64,000 nucleotides of DNA from Mastigias papua. Its lineage: Eukaryota > Cnidaria > Scyphozoa > Rhizostomeae > Mastigiidae. The stretch is taken from the NCBI GenBank assembly GCA_964019165.1, contig OZ025268.1, positions 18,884,784 through 18,948,783 of the forward strand. Reading direction: 5' to 3'. Below, one piece after another: positions 61,775 through 64,000 of the stretch. A program made the position numbers and the translations under genes. The stretch's first letter is position 1. Each line of letters begins with the position of its first letter. A model generated the notes under the pieces. It worked only from the letters and a program-made list of their open reading frames with translations, did no database searches and was not told the DNA's origin.

Positions 61775-64000
61775 AGCGTAATTTTTATTGTTGTACGGAC
61801 AATCGAGGGTTAGGCGATAGTTGCGACGGTCGATATTCCATTGAAAGGGCGTATATAAGGTATACCAATCTCAGATTTGTAGCCACGTGACAAAATCCAC
61901 CTGTGTCACATTAGAAAATTCATCTAAGGCACAACAGCTATTATTTGAACCTTTATTGTCCTGATATTGCCTTTAAAACAAGTGTATTGTCATAACCAGG
62001 TCACTACCTATCCACGGTGCCCGTATTTGTCTTATGCTACTGCACATGACAAAGGCCACCAGTTTATTTACTTTTTTGTCTCAAATGATATTGTATTATT
62101 GGCCCTTGTTTGTGTTTTTATACCTGTGCGTATTCTCTTGCTTAAACACGAAATAATATCCTGCTTACCCGCTGATTTCTTTTGACTTCCATATTGGCGA
62201 TTGCAATTTCCTCGAATTCATACGAGAAACTTAAGTCGGGCGTGGTAGCCAGCTCTACTGTCTATGTAGATATCTTTGAAGTTGATATCCCCTGAATTTG
62301 ATCTTCCACTAGCCTCATGGCTCGCCGGAACATCTTTTATTGTATGAAACAGCTTTATAAAGAACCTCTTTGCATAGAAGGCCGAAAAATTAAGTAACTT
62401 GTACTAAAAAAGACAAGATCGTTAATGAGGAATTTCTGATATTTGAATAGTTTTATTAATTCAAGCAATCGAGAATTAAGAACCCAAATTTGTATGAAAT
62501 GTGTAGTCCTTGTAGCAAATGTTTCGTAGTGTGGTTACACTTGAATCCTGTCTATCAGCATAAAGCCTAGAATTATCGTTTACAGGGTTGCCAAATGCAC
62601 AAATAGTGTCTTTGTGTCTAGTGCCTACGCAACCAAATTTTGGAAAATGAGCTAGCATCAATTTCGAAAAATTTCATCCTTCCTCGTCATTTTGGTACCA
62701 TTTGCTTATGCCTCTGTCGAGTAAAAGTGACATAATTTAATTCAAGGTTCGAAATACTAGTCAACGTCAATAGCTGGTGAAATTGTGTGTTAGTTATTCA
62801 AGATGTATCTAACAAAGCCCCTGTAAATCTGTAATATAGACTGTCGTACTCAATGTCTCTATGATGCCTTGTTAGCGTGGCATGTCTCCTTATCAATTAT
62901 TTCCCTGTAATTATGGCTATAGTTATGCGTGTTGTAATAAGAAAGGATTTATTTGCGAATTGAGAGTCAAACGAAGAGGCCGCCTGTCTCTGCCTATCTT
63001 GCTAGAGCCTATTGTTACAGAAGTGTATGCCACAAAGGATCGCTTGTTTATTTACAGGAGTCCTTCTTGGGCATATGCCTAGGAAAAAACCATACTACTT
63101 CTTATATCTACTGGGCTCTTTCTCTTGATGTGGAAAATCATGAATTAAGCCATCGTGTGTATGTTGGCTATTTCCACAGCTTTCACCATTTGACCCACCA
63201 CATATCATTTCCCACCATTAAGCTTTTCCTTTCACTACTTTCCATGGTTTGTGATCACTACACGTTTGCTTTGTTTTGCGTACCGGCGATTCGGATTTGT
63301 ACAACTTATGACGTAACGAGAACACAATGTTTTGGCACGCAACCTCTTGAATCACGCAAATTTAAAGGCCAATTGCAACGCTTTGGATGTACACATTCCA
63401 GTCCTGATTTTCGAATAGTATCTAACACATTACAAATATCATAATTACGAGCAATTCAAATATTTCATGATTTGATTGCATGAGCACTTTAACGCTGATA
63501 GAATTGTGTTGCAGATGAACCTTTTCGATTGTGACGTACGATTTCCAATACTCGAAAGACCCTTGGCATTTAGCCCTTTATATTTTGTAAGCTGGATCAT
63601 ATTTGCACAATCTGGATATATAAGTTTTTAGTGTATATATTCTCTAGGATTAAGCGTCCTTTGTTGGAGCACCTACCGATTAGAATCTTTCCCGTTCTTT
63701 GTGGCATAGAGATCATTTCATAATTAGGTCGATTAGTTCGTTTCTGTACGTAGCCTTTATGATAACGAAAACTTCTTTGGTAAAAATACATTTAATCTGA
63801 ATATATCAATATATATTTGAAAGCAAGACTTAGATGTTATATACTCTATCCAATATGCTAAGTTCACTGAATTTGCCGTCATGTTTGATCGTACAGTCGA
63901 GCATATCGGGCGTAGATCGAGTGCCCGGATGCTTATTTGGGCGGCATTCCCGCCCAGTTGGGCTGGGTTTTTTCCAGTTCTGCGGGAATTTTTCGATTTG
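61775..64000. other. No recognisable gene downstream of BRCA1
   Basis: The longest open frame (62953-63444, 163 codons) has no familiar motif and no codon pattern that suggests a real protein. An alternative last BRCA1 exon in this region cannot be fully excluded (see findings). Confidence 0.45.

Noticed and set aside
62953..63444. 163-codon open frame downstream of BRCA1
   Set aside because: No motif or family resemblance; chance length for a stop-poor stretch. Not annotated as a gene.

Overview
The window looks like nuclear DNA of an invertebrate animal. It is AT-rich and has large GT-AG introns, long (TA)n and (GT)n microsatellites, LINE fragments, a BEL/Pao LTR retrotransposon, a tRNA-Ser-headed SINE and several small inverted-repeat elements. 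I cannot place it below Metazoa with confidence. The preserved BRCA1 with vertebrate-like exon structure argues against the lineages that lost BRCA1, such as flies. An echinoderm, hemichordate, mollusc or cnidarian would all fit.

Layout. 1-17.1 kb has no gene I can recognise. It holds dispersed repeats, microsatellites, foldback elements, a dead LINE fragment and a SINE. 17.15-19.13 kb carries an F-box/leucine-rich-repeat protein of the FBXL7 type, with its visible coding sequence in one exon. 19.1-24.2 kb is repeat-rich intergenic DNA.

From 24.42 kb to about 61.5 kb, on the plus strand, lies one split gene that single-ORF views miss. I assembled it by hand from splice sites, reading-frame phase and homology: a BRCA1 ortholog with about 20 coding exons and about 2.2 thousand residues. 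Its first three coding exons encode a complete C3HC4 RING. A 4,025-bp central exon corresponds to human exon 11. The last nine or ten exons encode two BRCT repeats. Several exon lengths (54, 89, 88, 41 and 74 bp) equal those of the human gene, and every exon junction proposed here keeps the frame.

The BRCA1 introns are full of mobile DNA: a 5'-truncated antisense LINE in intron 1, a 202-bp TIR element in intron 4, a 6.3-kb BEL/Pao provirus-like element in sense orientation in intron 6, a hAT-like MITE in intron 17 and a foldback in intron 18. The BEL/Pao element has an intact gag-pol and LTRs that differ at one base. There is also a perfect inverted repeat around (TA)n just after the first exon. 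61.5-64 kb shows no recognisable gene.

FBXL7 (substrate adaptor of an SCF ubiquitin ligase) and BRCA1 (RING ubiquitin ligase of DNA repair) are simply neighbours. Nothing in the sequence suggests they are co-regulated.
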